Part shown: positions 18,983 through 29,952 of the stretch, in pieces
Position numbering within the stretch: the stretch's first letter is position 1
How the letters are laid out: the number at the start of each line of letters is the position of its first letter
The notes under the pieces: model-generated
What the model was told of the DNA's origin: nothing
What the model saw: the letters and a program-made list of their open reading frames with translations, nothing else
Databases searched by the model: none
Assembly (NCBI GenBank): GCA_035546775.1
Contig: DASZWD010000027.1
Location: 1 to 58,460, forward strand
Length of the DNA stretch: 58,460 nt
Direction: 5' to 3'
DNA from: Acidimicrobiales bacterium
GTDB taxonomy: Bacteria > Actinomycetota > Acidimicrobiia > Acidimicrobiales > JACCXE01
Program-made: the position numbers and the translations under genes

Positions 18983-19699
18983 ATGACACGGCGGGCGTTG
19001 ATCGAGTTGTTGACGAAGCAGCGGCCCGAACTCGCCGATCCTGTTGCCGCCATCGAGGCGGGCGAGGTGCACGTCGACGGCGTCATCGTCACCAACCCGA
19101 ACTCGCTGGTGCGTAGCGACGCCGCCATCGTCGTCAAGCAGGCGAAGGAACTGAAGGGCGAAGCGAAGCTCGCCGCCGGCCTCGACGGGTTTCGTGAACC
19201 GGTGATCGTGGAAGCCAAGACGTGTCTCGACGTGGGCGCGTCGACGGGCGGGTTCACGACGGAGTTGCTGCGCCGCGGGGCGCGCTTCGTCTATGCCGTC
19301 GACGCCGGCCACGGCCAGCTGATGGGTTCGCTGCGCCAGAACCCGCGGGTGAAGAACTTCGAGGCGACCAACGCGTCGGAGCTCGACCGGCAACTGATCC
19401 CCCAGCCGATCGATCTCGTCACGATCGACGTCTCGTACTCGCCGCTGCGTGCCATCGTCCCCGACATCACCAAGAACCTGGACTGGTCGCCGGGAGCGAC
19501 GATGGTGGCGCTCGTCAAGCCGATGTTCGAACTGCAGGCCGCGACGCTCCCGACCGAGCGATCCGACCTCGAACGCGCCGTCAACAGCGGCGAGATGGCG
19601 CTCGATTCGGCCGGCTGGCACGTCACCGAGGCGATCGAGTCGCCCTTGCGCGGGAATAATGGCGCAGTCGAGTTCTTCCTGCGGGGGACCCTGGCCTAG
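18983..19699 (+). CDS. tlyA: TlyA family rRNA 2'-O-methyltransferase
   Basis: A 238-residue protein with an N-terminal S4 RNA-binding domain (residues 1-60, [20 protein letters not shown]) and an FtsJ-like methyltransferase domain with the SAM motif [35 protein letters not shown] and ALVKPMFEL hold the expected catalytic Asp and Lys. TlyA methylates 16S and 23S rRNA in actinobacteria, where it affects capreomycin sensitivity. ATG 18983 is 10 bases after CATAAT (18968-18973), so the mRNA may be leaderless. Confidence 0.88.
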   Translation: MTRRALIELLTKQRPELADPVAAIEAGEVHVDGVIVTNPNSLVRSDAAIVVKQAKELKGEAKLAAGLDGFREPVIVEAKTCLDVGASTGGFTTELLRRGARFVYAVDAGHGQLMGSLRQNPRVKNFEATNASELDRQLIPQPIDLVTIDVSYSPLRAIVPDITKNLDWSPGATMVALVKPMFELQAATLPTERSDLERAVNSGEMALDSAGWHVTEAIESPLRGNNGAVEFFLRGTLA

Positions 19700-19723
19700 C
19701 GTTTTCCCTGGTAGTCGGGTTTT

Positions 19724-19752
19724 TTGCCCATTTACCCGGGAGCCGTTAAGAT
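19724..19752 (+). promoter_or_regulatory. Predicted promoter of the infA-rpmJ-rpsM operon
   Basis: TTGCCC (19724-19729), 17 bases, TAAGAT (19747-19752). Spacing is ideal for the housekeeping sigma factor. The start would be near 19759, giving a leader of about 65 bases to infA. Confidence 0.6.
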
Positions 19753-19823
19753 ATTTCGCCGGTCAATCGCGCCCCTGGGTGCACTCGGCCCGGCAATTCA
19801 TCAGCAGTTCTAAGGAGTTTGAC

Positions 19824-20048
19824 CTGTCGAAATCGAAGGAAGAGGGCATCACGCTCGAGGGGACCGTCGTCGAGCCACTACCGAACGCGGTATTCAAAGT
19901 GGAACTCGAAAACGGGCATCACGTGCTCGCTCACTCGTCCGGAAAGATGCGCATGCACCGCATCCGGATCCTTCCTGGTGATCGCGTCCAGGTTGAAATC
20001 ACTCCCTACGACCTCACCCGGGGTCGCATCGTCTTCCGTTACCGGTAA
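19824..20048 (+). CDS. infA: Translation initiation factor IF-1, apparent CTG start
   Basis: A 74-residue OB-fold factor that occupies the A site during initiation. [35 protein letters not shown] and [13 protein letters not shown] are standard. No ATG, GTG or TTG lies in frame near the expected N-terminus. An AAGGAG ribosome binding site at 19812-19817 is six bases before an in-frame CTG at 19824, which gives the normal IF-1 length. The nearest upstream in-frame GTG (19779-19781 region) would put the ribosome site inside the coding sequence. So CTG is my preferred start. Confidence 0.93.
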   Translation: MSKSKEEGITLEGTVVEPLPNAVFKVELENGHHVLAHSSGKMRMHRIRILPGDRVQVEITPYDLTRGRIVFRYR

Positions 20049-20056
20049 AGAGAGCA

Positions 20057-20170
20057 ATGAAAGTTCGTCCGAGCGTCAAGCCCATGTGCGATAAGTGCAA
20101 GGTCATCCGCCGTCACGGTCGCGTGATGGTGATCTGCACTGACCCGCGCCACAAGCAGAGGCAGGGTTAA
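20057..20170 (+). CDS. rpmJ: 50S ribosomal protein L36, zinc-binding type
   Basis: A 37-residue protein, [20 protein letters not shown] at the start, with three Cys and one His as zinc ligands (CDKC, C at residue 27 and H at 32). It sits between infA and rpsM as in most bacteria. The zinc form implies that a zinc-free paralogue, if any, lies elsewhere. Confidence 0.97.
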   Translation: MKVRPSVKPMCDKCKVIRRHGRVMVICTDPRHKQRQG

Positions 20171-20173
20171 CCG

Positions 20174-20551
20174 ATGGCACGTATTGCTGGCGTCGACATC
20201 CCGCGCGAAAAGCGCCTCGTCATCTCCCTCACCTACGTGTTCGGCGTCGGGCCGACCAAGGCGAAGGAGATCTGCGAGGCCACCCAGACCAATCCCGACA
20301 CGCGCGTGCGCGACCTCACCGAAGACGAGGTCGCCAAGCTCCGCAACTGGATCGACGAGAACCTCAAGGTCGAAGGTGACCTGCGCCGCGACATCCAGCA
20401 GGACATCAAGCGCAAGATGGAGATCGGTTGCTACCAGGGGCTGCGGCACCGCCGCGGCCTGCCGGTCCGTGGTCAGCGGACCCACACCAACGCCCGCACC
20501 CGCAAGGGCCCCAAGAAGACCGTCGCCGGTAAGAAGAAGGTTCGTAAGTAA
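20174..20551 (+). CDS. rpsM: 30S ribosomal protein S13
   Basis: A 125-residue small-subunit head protein contacting the P-site t[23 protein letters not shown] starts it; [20 protein letters not shown] is the C-terminal signature. It overlaps rpsK by one base. Confidence 0.99.
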   Translation: MARIAGVDIPREKRLVISLTYVFGVGPTKAKEICEATQTNPDTRVRDLTEDEVAKLRNWIDENLKVEGDLRRDIQQDIKRKMEIGCYQGLRHRRGLPVRGQRTHTNARTRKGPKKTVAGKKKVRK

Positions 20552-20949
20552 TGGCTAAGCCGAAGCCGGGCGGTCGTCGCCCGCGCAAGAAGGAACGCAA
20601 GAACGTCACGCACGGCGTGGTGCACATCAAGTCGTCCTTCAACAACACGATCGTGTCGATCTCCGACGCGCAGGGCAACGTCATCTCGTGGGCGTCGGCC
20701 GGCAACGTGGGCTTCAAGGGCTCGCGTAAGTCGACCCCGTTTGCCGCCCAGCTCGCCGCCGAGCAGTGCGCCCGCCGTGCCATGGAGCACGGGCTGCGCA
20801 CCGTCGAGGTCATGGTCAAGGGCCCGGGTTCGGGTCGTGAGACGGCGATCCGCTCGCTCATGAACACCGGCCTCGAGGTCAACGGCATCAAGGACGTCAC
20901 GCCGATCCCGCACAACGGCTGCCGTCCCAAGAAGCGGAGGCGCGTCTAA
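20551..20949 (+). CDS. rpsK: 30S ribosomal protein S11
   Basis: A 132-residue platform protein. [18 protein letters not shown] and [18 protein letters not shown] are diagnostic. Its stop overlaps the ATG of rpsD. Confidence 0.99.
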   Translation: MAKPKPGGRRPRKKERKNVTHGVVHIKSSFNNTIVSISDAQGNVISWASAGNVGFKGSRKSTPFAAQLAAEQCARRAMEHGLRTVEVMVKGPGSGRETAIRSLMNTGLEVNGIKDVTPIPHNGCRPKKRRRV

Positions 20950-21575
20950 TGGCCCGCTACACCGGCCCGGCGTGCCGTCTGTGCCGCCGCGAGAAGCAGA
21001 AGCTGTTCCTCAAGGGTTCCAAGTGCGACACCATGAAGTGCCCGATCGAGCGCCGGCCCTACCCTCCGGGTGAGCACGGACGCGATCGTCAGCGCCAGGG
21101 CAGCGAGTACCTGAACCAGCTGCGCGAGAAGCAGAAGGCCCGCCGCATCTACGGCGTGCTCGAAAAGCAGTTCGCCAACATGTACAAGGAAGCGAACCGC
21201 CAGCAGGGCATCACCGGCGAGAACCTGCTGCGCATGCTCGAGATCCGTCTCGACAACGTGACCTTCCGCGCCGGTTGGGCCGCGAGCCGCAACCAGGCCC
21301 GCCAGTTCGTGCGTCACGGCCACGTGCTCGTAAACGGCAAGCGCGTCACCATCCCGAGCTACCGCGTGAAGAAGGGCGACGTGATCTCCCTCAAGGAGAA
21401 GTCGCGCACCATGATCGTGATCCGACACAACATGGACACGCTCGATCATCAGGTGCCGGGCTGGCTCGAAACCGGCGCCGAAGGCTTCGAGGTCACCGTG
21501 CGTGATCTCCCGCAGCGCGAGCACATCGACATTCCGGTGCGCGAACAGCTCATCGTCGAGCTCTACTCCAAGTAA
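20949..21575 (+). CDS. rpsD: 30S ribosomal protein S4, zinc-binding form
   Basis: A 208-residue assembly-initiating protein with an S4 RNA-binding domain ([20 protein letters not shown]). Four N-terminal Cys (CRLC, then C at about 32 and 37) indicate the zinc-containing form. It directly precedes rpoA. Confidence 0.99.
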   Translation: MARYTGPACRLCRREKQKLFLKGSKCDTMKCPIERRPYPPGEHGRDRQRQGSEYLNQLREKQKARRIYGVLEKQFANMYKEANRQQGITGENLLRMLEIRLDNVTFRAGWAASRNQARQFVRHGHVLVNGKRVTIPSYRVKKGDVISLKEKSRTMIVIRHNMDTLDHQVPGWLETGAEGFEVTVRDLPQREHIDIPVREQLIVELYSK

Positions 21576-21607
21576 CCAGAACACTTCCCGCGTCCGAAGG
21601 ACCTTTC

Positions 21608-22558
21608 ATGCTCATTATTCAGCGACCCACCGTCGAAGCCATCGGCGAGGAGGAGAACGACCGGCAGCGCTTCGCTATCGGCCCGCTCGATCCCGGCTTC
21701 GGCCACACGCTCGGTAACGCCCTTCGTCGCACGCTGCTGTCGTCCATCCCGGGCGCGGCGGTTACGCAGGTTCGCTTCGACGACGCGCTCCACGAGTTCA
21801 CGACCCTCACCGGCGTGAAGGAAGACGTCACCGACATCATCCTCAACCTCAAGGACCTCGTCCTGCGCATGGACGTCGACGAGCCCGTCACGCTGCGCCT
21901 CGACGTGCGCGGTCCGGCTGAGGTGTCCGCCGCCGATCTCTCGCAGGTCACCGGCGTCGAGATCCTCAACCCCGAACTGCACATCGCGTCGGTCAACGGC
22001 AAGGGTCGCCTCGCCGTCGACGTGACCGTCGAGCGGGGTCGTGGCTATGCGTCGGCCGACAAGAACAAGCGCTCCTCGACGATCGGCGTGCTGCCGGTCG
22101 ACTCGATCTTCGCCCCGGTGCGCCGCGTGGCCTTCACCGTCGAGCCGACGCGCGTCGAGCAGTCGACCAACTTCGACCGCCTCGTGCTCGACATCGAGAC
22201 CGACGGTTCGATCTCGCCGCGTGAAGCCCTGGCTTCGGCCGGCGACACGCTGCGCTCGCTCGTCACGCTGGTGGCCGAGATGAGCGACGCCCCGCAGGGT
22301 CTCGAACTCGGCGACGTTGCCGTTGCGGGTTCCGGCTCGCCCGACATGGACCTGCCGATCGAAGACCTCGACCTGTCGGAGCGCCCGCGCAACTGCCTCA
22401 AGCGGGCGCAGGTCAACACCATCGGCGAACTCATCCAGAAGACGCCCGACGACCTGCTGGCCATCACCAACTTCGGCCAGAAGTCGCTCGACGAAGTGCT
22501 GGTCAAGCTCGACGAGCGCGGCCTGTCGCTGCGCGGTAGCCGAACGGTTGGTATCTAG
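21608..22558 (+). CDS. rpoA: DNA-directed RNA polymerase alpha subunit
   Basis: A 316-residue subunit that nucleates RNA polymerase assembly. The N-terminal dimerisation domain has [20 protein letters not shown], and the C-terminal domain, which binds UP elements and activators, has [20 protein letters not shown] and [15 protein letters not shown]. It is followed two bases later by rplQ. Confidence 0.99.
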   Translation: MLIIQRPTVEAIGEEENDRQRFAIGPLDPGFGHTLGNALRRTLLSSIPGAAVTQVRFDDALHEFTTLTGVKEDVTDIILNLKDLVLRMDVDEPVTLRLDVRGPAEVSAADLSQVTGVEILNPELHIASVNGKGRLAVDVTVERGRGYASADKNKRSSTIGVLPVDSIFAPVRRVAFTVEPTRVEQSTNFDRLVLDIETDGSISPREALASAGDTLRSLVTLVAEMSDAPQGLELGDVAVAGSGSPDMDLPIEDLDLSERPRNCLKRAQVNTIGELIQKTPDDLLAITNFGQKSLDEVLVKLDERGLSLRGSRTVGI

Positions 22559-22560
22559 CG

Positions 22561-22914
22561 ATGCCCGGAACTCCCAAGCGCGGCCGCCGTTTCGGTGGCG
22601 ACGCCGCCCACCAGAAGGCGATGTTCGGCAACCTGGTGGCCTCGCTGATCGCCGCCGAGGCGATCGTGACGACCGAAGCCAAGGCCAAGGCGCTGCGCCC
22701 GGTCGCCGAGAAGGTCATCACCAAGGCGAAGAAGGGCGGTCTCGCCCGTCGTCGTGAGGTCATCGCGTTCATCCGTGACACCGAGATGACCCACAAGCTG
22801 TTCGAGGAGATCGGTCCCCGCTACGCCGACCGCAACGGTGGCTACACGCGGATCCTGAAGCTCGGCCCGCGCAACGGCGACAACGCGCCGATGGCGCGCA
22901 TCGAACTCGTGTAG
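22561..22914 (+). CDS. rplQ: 50S ribosomal protein L17
   Basis: A 117-residue protein near the tunnel exit. [20 protein letters not shown] and [18 protein letters not shown] are typical; [20 protein letters not shown] closes it. Last ribosomal gene of the alpha operon. Confidence 0.99.
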   Translation: MPGTPKRGRRFGGDAAHQKAMFGNLVASLIAAEAIVTTEAKAKALRPVAEKVITKAKKGGLARRREVIAFIRDTEMTHKLFEEIGPRYADRNGGYTRILKLGPRNGDNAPMARIELV

Positions 22915-22925
22915 CACCGGTTCGA

Positions 22926-23738
22926 GTGACCCTCTTCGACGAGGATCTTGAAACGGCGGGGCCCGAAGTGGTCCCGCCGATTCGCGTCCGGATGACGGTC
23001 GCCTACGACGGCGCCGCCTTCCATGGTTTCGCCGCCCAGCCCGAGGTGCCGACCGTCGCCGGCAAGCTGACCCTCGCCATCGGCCGGGCGCTGCGCCTCG
23101 ACAGCGTCGACCTGGTGTGCGCCGGGCGCACCGACACCGGCGTGCACGCTCGCGGCCAGGTCGTGTCCTTCGACGTCCCCGCAGGGACGTCGCTCGACTG
23201 CGACGAGTTGATGCGGCGCGTCAACCGGCAAACGGCGCCGTCGGTCGTCGTACGCGACTGCGCGATCGCCGAGGGGTTCGACGCCCGCCACGATGCCGTC
23301 GCCCGCCGCTACCGCTACACGGTGGTCAACGCGCCGGTGCCCGATCCGCTGCTGGCCACGCAGGCGTGGTGGGTGCCCGAACCGCTCGACGCGCGCGCCA
23401 TGCAGGCGGCGTGCGACCCGTTGCTAGGCGAGCACGACTTCGCCGCCTTTTGCCGCAAGCCCACGGCGAGGCGCGACGGCACGATCCCCGGCACGACGCG
23501 GCGCGTGGTCGACGCCGAGTGGGAGTTCCCCGACACCGACGGCGTCATGTACTTCTGGATCGAGGCCAACGCGTTCTGCCACCAGATGGTGCGCTCGATC
23601 GTCGGCCTGCTCGTCGACGTCGGCAAGGGCAAGCGCCACGTGAGCGACGTGCTGGCGGTGCTACGCGGCGGCGATCGTCAGGCCAACGCCGAGCCGGCGC
23701 CGCCCCACGGCCTGGTGCTGTGGGAAGTGACGTACTGA
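22926..23738 (+). CDS. truA: tRNA pseudouridine(38-40) synthase TruA
   Basis: A 270-residue enzyme that isomerises uridines 38-40 in the anticodon stem-loop. The catalytic Asp is in CAGRTDTGVHARGQV, and MVRSIVGLLVDVGKG is the conserved C-terminal motif. An acidic 15-residue N-terminus precedes the core; GTG 22926 is the start. It follows rplQ by 11 bases and is probably co-transcribed, as in other actinobacteria. Confidence 0.96.
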   Translation: MTLFDEDLETAGPEVVPPIRVRMTVAYDGAAFHGFAAQPEVPTVAGKLTLAIGRALRLDSVDLVCAGRTDTGVHARGQVVSFDVPAGTSLDCDELMRRVNRQTAPSVVVRDCAIAEGFDARHDAVARRYRYTVVNAPVPDPLLATQAWWVPEPLDARAMQAACDPLLGEHDFAAFCRKPTARRDGTIPGTTRRVVDAEWEFPDTDGVMYFWIEANAFCHQMVRSIVGLLVDVGKGKRHVSDVLAVLRGGDRQANAEPAPPHGLVLWEVTY

Positions 23739-23742
23739 GTCG

Positions 23743-24123
23743 TCAGATCACGGTGATGGTGACGGTTGGGCCGTCAGAGCTCAACTTGAGGAACGCGATG
23801 CCGAGGCCGTGATGCGCGGGCGCGCTCGCCGTGCCGTCGTGCAACGCGACCCGCTGCCCGTAGGTGAAGCCGGAGCCGTCGGTGAACGCTGGCGTGACCG
23901 ACTCGATCGACGTGACGCCGGCGACGTTCCACCCAGGGTCGTCGGCGCGGGTGTCGGTCACCACGACGTGGCTGCCCCGCACGTCGATCACCAGTTGGCC
24001 GGCGGGGCGCGTCACGGTGATCGTCTGGCTGAGCGAGTCCGCGTGCGCGGGCGTGACGGACGCGACGAGGCCGACGAGGGCCGCGCCGAGCGCCGAGAGC
24101 GCGAGAAGGACACGTCGTTGCAC
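23743..24123 (-). CDS. Secreted protein of unknown function
   Basis: A 126-residue protein with a clear Sec signal peptide (MQRRVLLALSALGAALVGLV, likely cleaved after AHA near residue 28). The mature part of about 98 residues is rich in Thr, Val and Gly with alternating hydrophobic strands, suggesting a beta-sandwich; no Cys and no family that I recognise. It starts at GTG 24123. A GCCGATAA element (24178-24171) lies 47 bases upstream on the same strand. It is inserted between truA and rplM together with ilvA. Confidence 0.65.
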   Translation of the reverse strand: MQRRVLLALSALGAALVGLVASVTPAHADSLSQTITVTRPAGQLVIDVRGSHVVVTDTRADDPGWNVAGVTSIESVTPAFTDGSGFTYGQRVALHDGTASAPAHHGLGIAFLKLSSDGPTVTITVI

Positions 24124-24250
24124 AATCGTCTATCGACGTGCGCCCAACGCATCTCAACTGGCGTTGGGGTTTATCGGCCGTTCGGCGTACACGCATGGGC
24201 CGTTGGTCGAGTTGTCTACGAATTGGGATTTGCGAGGCGGTGCTGGCGCT

Positions 24251-25387
24251 CTAGCTTTCGTTCGCCGCGAAGCCGGCGTTGCGGATGACGTCGATGACTT
24301 CACCGCGGTGGGACGGATCGCGGGTCTCCAGCGTGAGGCGCACCTCGGTCTTGTTGATGCCGACGTGCGAACCGGCGCGGTGGTGGTCGACCGACAGCAC
24401 GTTGAGCCCTTCGGCGGCCACGACGTCGAGGAGGCGGGCGAGCTCGCCGGGCGCGTCACGCACGATGACGCTGAGCACCAGGTAGCGGCCGGCGGCCGAC
24501 AGCCCGTGTTCGACGACGCGCACGAGCAGCAGCGGGTCGATGTTGCCGCCCGACACGATGACGCCCACCGCACCGTCGCCCGGGACGAGGCCGCTCAGCA
24601 CCGCGGCGAGGGCGGCGGCGCCGGCGGGTTCGACGACTTGTTTGGCCCGCTCGAGCAACATGACGAGCGCCTGGCTGATCGCTTCTTCGTCGACCTTTAC
24701 GACTTCGTCGACGTAGGCGCGGATGTGCGCCTCGGTGAGCGCGGACGTGCCCTTGACCCGGATGCCGTCGGCCATCGTCGTGGCGCGGTCGGCCGCCTCG
24801 ACGCCCACGACGCGCACGTCGCGACGCGTGTGGGCGAACGCCGTGGCGACGCCGGAGATGAGGCCGCCGCCGCCGATGGGGACGACGACGGTTTCGATCT
24901 CGGGTGCCTGCGCTGCCATCTCGAGCCCGACGGTGCCCTGGCCCGCGATGATGCGCTCGTCGTCGAAGGGGGGCACGTACACGGCGTCGCCGGCGTCGGT
25001 CTGGGCCCGCTCCAGGCACTGGTTGACGTCGCCGTCGACCAGCACGACCTGGGCGCCGTAGTTCCGGGTCGCCTCGATCTTGGGGAGGGGTGCCGAGGCC
25101 GGCATGTAGATCGTGGCCCGATGCCCGAGCAGGCCGGCCGCGAGCGCCACCCCCTGGCCGTGGTTGCCCGCCGACGCCGCCACCACCGGCACGCCGTCGG
25201 CGAGCTGGGCGATCAAGTTGTACGCCCCCCGGATCTTGAACGAACCCGTCCGCTGGAGGTGCTCGTACTTCATGGCAACCGGTCGGCCGGCGAGCGCCGA
25301 GATCCCGGCGTGGCGCTCGACCCGGGTTTCGTTGATGACGCCGGCGAGTCGCTCGGCCGCCGTCTCGATATCCACCCGCGAGATCAC
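24251..25387 (-). CDS. ilvA: Threonine ammonia-lyase with C-terminal ACT domain
   Basis: A 378-residue PLP enzyme that deaminates threonine to 2-oxobutyrate. The PLP Lys is in QRTGSFKIRGAYNLIA, and the Gly-rich phosphate loop is VVPIGGGGLISG. Residues about 305-378 form one ACT domain (YLVLSVIVRDAPGELARLLD), as in the short single-ACT form that may be biosynthetic or catabolic. It begins at GTG 25387 and diverges from rplM. An inverted repeat AAACCCGC/GCGGGTTT (25400-25407/25424-25431) lies in its leader. Confidence 0.92.
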   Translation of the reverse strand: MISRVDIETAAERLAGVINETRVERHAGISALAGRPVAMKYEHLQRTGSFKIRGAYNLIAQLADGVPVVAASAGNHGQGVALAAGLLGHRATIYMPASAPLPKIEATRNYGAQVVLVDGDVNQCLERAQTDAGDAVYVPPFDDERIIAGQGTVGLEMAAQAPEIETVVVPIGGGGLISGVATAFAHTRRDVRVVGVEAADRATTMADGIRVKGTSALTEAHIRAYVDEVVKVDEEAISQALVMLLERAKQVVEPAGAAALAAVLSGLVPGDGAVGVIVSGGNIDPLLLVRVVEHGLSAAGRYLVLSVIVRDAPGELARLLDVVAAEGLNVLSVDHHRAGSHVGINKTEVRLTLETRDPSHRGEVIDVIRNAGFAANES

Positions 25388-25421
25388 GAAGAGCAGGCTA
25401 AACCCGCTGGTCAGGGCCCGT

Positions 25422-25450
25422 TTGCGGGTTTTGCCAGATCCCCCTATCCT
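25422..25450 (+). promoter_or_regulatory. Predicted promoter of rplM-rpsI-glmM
   Basis: TTGCGG (25422-25427), 17 bases, TATCCT (25445-25450), 48 bases before the rplM start. The -10 is identical to that proposed for rplC. Confidence 0.6.
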
Positions 25451-25498
25451 TGAACGGTCCCGCGACCAGGTTGCGGCCTTCGAGGTTTAGGAAAGCAA

Positions 25499-25951
25499 GT
25501 GCCCACGTACTCACCCAAAGCATCTGACATCACGCGCGTCTGGCATGTCGTCGACGCGGAGGGGATGGTCCTCGGTCGCATGTGCACCGAAGTGGCGCGC
25601 CTGCTGCGCGGCAAGCACAAGCCGATCTTTGCGCCGCACCTCGACACGGGTGACTTCGTCGTCATCGTGAACGCCGACAAGGTCGTGCTCACGAACAACA
25701 AGGCCGAGGCGAAGAACGTGTATCGCCACTCCGGCTACCCCGGCGGTCTCAAGACCACCACCTTCGCCGAGCTGCTCGCCACCAAGCCCACCGAAGCGGT
25801 GCGCAAGTCGGTGCGCGGCATGCTGCCCAAGGGCGCGCTCGGCCGTCAGCAGATGCTCAAGCTGAAGGTCTACGCCGGCCCCAACCACCCCCACGCCGCC
25901 CAGCAGCCCCAGCCGTTCGACGTGCCGGGCGCCCGTCGGGTCGAGCAGTAA
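25499..25951 (+). CDS. rplM: 50S ribosomal protein L13
   Basis: A 150-residue early-assembly protein. [35 protein letters not shown] and [20 protein letters not shown] are diagnostic. GTG start at 25499 is preceded by AGGAAAG. Confidence 0.99.
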   Translation: MPTYSPKASDITRVWHVVDAEGMVLGRMCTEVARLLRGKHKPIFAPHLDTGDFVVIVNADKVVLTNNKAEAKNVYRHSGYPGGLKTTTFAELLATKPTEAVRKSVRGMLPKGALGRQQMLKLKVYAGPNHPHAAQQPQPFDVPGARRVEQ

Positions 25952-25963
25952 GAGGAGTCTTCG

Positions 25964-26356
25964 ATGCCCAAGCCGCTCACCCAGACCACCGGTCGTCGTA
26001 AGGAAGCCGTCGCACGCGTTCGCCTGCGCCCCGGCACCGGCAAGATCACGATCAACAAGCGCACGTTCGAGGACTACTTCCCGTCGCCGACGCACCGCAT
26101 GATCGCCAGCGAGCCGCTGCGCCTCGCCAACCTCGAGAGCGCCTACGACGTCGACGTCACCATCGACGGCGGTGGGGTCGCCGGTCAGGCCGGCGCGCTG
26201 CGTCTCGGCATCGCGCGTTCGCTCGTCGAACTGGATCCCGAAAGCCGCCCGCTGCACAAGGGCGCCGGCTTCCTCACTCGCGACGCTCGCGAGAAGGAAT
26301 CGAAGAAGGCCGGCCTCAAGAAGGCCCGCAAGGCGCCGCAGTACTCGAAGCGCTGA
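25964..26356 (+). CDS. rpsI: 30S ribosomal protein S9
   Basis: A 130-residue protein whose C-terminal tail reaches the P-site t[35 protein letters not shown] and the conserved [20 protein letters not shown] confirm it. It follows rplM by 12 bases with an AGAGGAG site. Confidence 0.99.
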   Translation: MPKPLTQTTGRRKEAVARVRLRPGTGKITINKRTFEDYFPSPTHRMIASEPLRLANLESAYDVDVTIDGGGVAGQAGALRLGIARSLVELDPESRPLHKGAGFLTRDAREKESKKAGLKKARKAPQYSKR

Positions 26357-26363
26357 CCTACTC

Positions 26364-27695
26364 GTGTCCCTGAAGTTCGGGACCGACGGCGTCCGGGGCG
26401 TCGCTTTCGAAGAACTCACCACCGACCTCGTCTACGGACTCGGCCGCGCCGCCGCGCGGGTTCTCGGTGCGGGCGAGGCGTTTCACGTCGGGCGCGACAC
26501 GCGCGAGTCCGGTCCCGCGCTCCAAGCGGCGCTCGCCGCGGGTCTGGCGGCGGAAGGAGCGCGCATCGTCGACCTCGGCGTCATCCCGACACCCGGCGTC
26601 GCGTTCGTGTGCGCCGCGCGTAACGCGCCGGGAGCAGTGCTGTCGGCCTCGCACAACCCGTACCAGGACAACGGCGTGAAGTTCTTCGCCCGCGGGGGCG
26701 TCAAGCTCACCGACGACGTCGAGCAACGGATCGAAGACCAGATGCGCGAACTCGCGCCGCACGGCGACGGTCCGGCCAACGCCACGCCACAGGTGCGCGA
26801 CGAGGGGGCGGTGGCGGAGTACGAGCGCCAGTTGCTCGGCTCGCTCGAGGGTCGGCGACTCGACGGTTTGTCGGTCGTGCTCGACTGTGCACACGGCGCC
26901 GCGTCGACGATCGCGCCCCGGGTGTTCGCGGACGCCGGGGCGCGCGTGACGGTGATGGCGAACGCGCCGACCGGCACCAACATCAACGACGGCTGCGGCT
27001 CGACGCATCCCGAAGCCCTGCAAGCCGAAGTCGTGCGCGTGGGTGCCGACGTCGGGTTGGCCTTCGACGGCGACGCCGACCGCGTGCTCGCCGTCGACGC
27101 AGCCGGCGAGCTCGTCGACGGTGATCACATCCTGGCCGTGTGCGCCCTCGACCGGCGCGAGCGCTCGCGCCTCGTCGGCGACACGCTCGTCGTCACGGTG
27201 ATGGCCAACCTCGGCTTGCGCATCGCGATGGAGCAACACGACGTGAACGTCGTCGAAACCGCCGTCGGTGACCGCTACATCCTCGAGGCGATGGCCTCGG
27301 GTGGTTGGACGCTCGGCGGGGAGCAGTCGGGCCACATCGTGTTCCGCGACCTCGCCACCACCGGCGACGGCATGCTCACCGGACTCCAACTGCTCGACGT
27401 GGTGGCAAGGTCGGGCCGCCCACTCGCCGACCTGGCGTCGGTCATGACCCGCCTGCCGCAGGTGATGATCAACGTGCGCGGCGTCGACTGCGGCCGCCTC
27501 GACGACACGCCGTCGATCTGGGCGATGGTCGACAAAGAGACAATCGGTCTTGGGTCCAACGGCCGGGTCCTGCTGCGCAAGTCCGGCACCGAGCCGATCG
27601 TGCGCGTGATGGTCGAAGCCGCCACCGAACCCCAGGCCCACGAAGTGGCCGAGCGCATCGCGTCGCTCGTGCAGGAGGAACTGGCGCTGGGTTAG
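26364..27695 (+). CDS. glmM: Phosphoglucosamine mutase
   Basis: A 443-residue enzyme interconverting glucosamine-6-phosphate and glucosamine-1-phosphate for UDP-GlcNAc synthesis. The phosphoserine loop is SASHNP, the magnesium loop DGDADR and the C-terminal phosphate-binding loop RKSGTEPIVRVMVE. GTG 26364 gives MSLKFGTDGVRGVA, the usual start, seven bases after rpsI. With glmS 31 bases downstream it supplies peptidoglycan precursors. Confidence 0.97.
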   Translation: MSLKFGTDGVRGVAFEELTTDLVYGLGRAAARVLGAGEAFHVGRDTRESGPALQAALAAGLAAEGARIVDLGVIPTPGVAFVCAARNAPGAVLSASHNPYQDNGVKFFARGGVKLTDDVEQRIEDQMRELAPHGDGPANATPQVRDEGAVAEYERQLLGSLEGRRLDGLSVVLDCAHGAASTIAPRVFADAGARVTVMANAPTGTNINDGCGSTHPEALQAEVVRVGADVGLAFDGDADRVLAVDAAGELVDGDHILAVCALDRRERSRLVGDTLVVTVMANLGLRIAMEQHDVNVVETAVGDRYILEAMASGGWTLGGEQSGHIVFRDLATTGDGMLTGLQLLDVVARSGRPLADLASVMTRLPQVMINVRGVDCGRLDDTPSIWAMVDKETIGLGSNGRVLLRKSGTEPIVRVMVEAATEPQAHEVAERIASLVQEELALG

Positions 27696-27725
27696 AGCGC
27701 ACCGGTCGCCTGTAGCCTTGCGGCC

Positions 27726-29591
<1,866 letters not shown>

Positions 29592-29601
29592 TCGGACCGT
29601 A

Positions 29602-29952
29602 ATGATTGGCCTGGGCATTGACGCCGTCGATGTCGACCGTTTCGAATCCGTGCTCGCCCGCTCCCCGCGCCTGGCCGACCGCTTGTTCACCGAGCGCGAA
29701 CGGGCGCTGACACCCGTCGCGCGGTTAGCGGCTCGCTTCGCGGTGAAAGAGGCAGTGATGAAGGCGATGGGTGTCGGTCTGGGCGCGTTCGGCTGGCACG
29801 AGGTCGAGACCGTGCGCGCCGAGTCCGGTGCCCCCGAACTCGTGCTGCGGGGTTCCGCCGCGACCCTCGCGAGCGGCCAGGGCATCACCCGCTGGATGGT
29901 GTCGCTGTCGCACACCGACCGCACCGCGGTCGCGGTGGTGGCCGCGCTGTGA
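29602..29952 (+). CDS. acpS: Holo-[acyl-carrier-protein] synthase
   Basis: A 116-residue phosphopantetheinyl transferase that activates acyl carrier protein with CoA. GLGIDAVDVDRFESVLAR holds the metal-binding Asp, and LAARFAVKEAVMKAMG the Glu/Lys pair. It overlaps the NAD(P)HX repair gene by four bases, an order also seen in other bacteria. Confidence 0.95.
   Translation: MIGLGIDAVDVDRFESVLARSPRLADRLFTERERALTPVARLAARFAVKEAVMKAMGVGLGAFGWHEVETVRAESGAPELVLRGSAATLASGQGITRWMVSLSHTDRTAVAVVAAL

Noticed and set aside
25400-25431. AAACCCGC/GCGGGTTT inverted repeat before ilvA as an attenuator
   Set aside because: It overlaps the -35 box of rplM and has a 16-base loop; no leader peptide or T-box features are visible, so no separate call is made.
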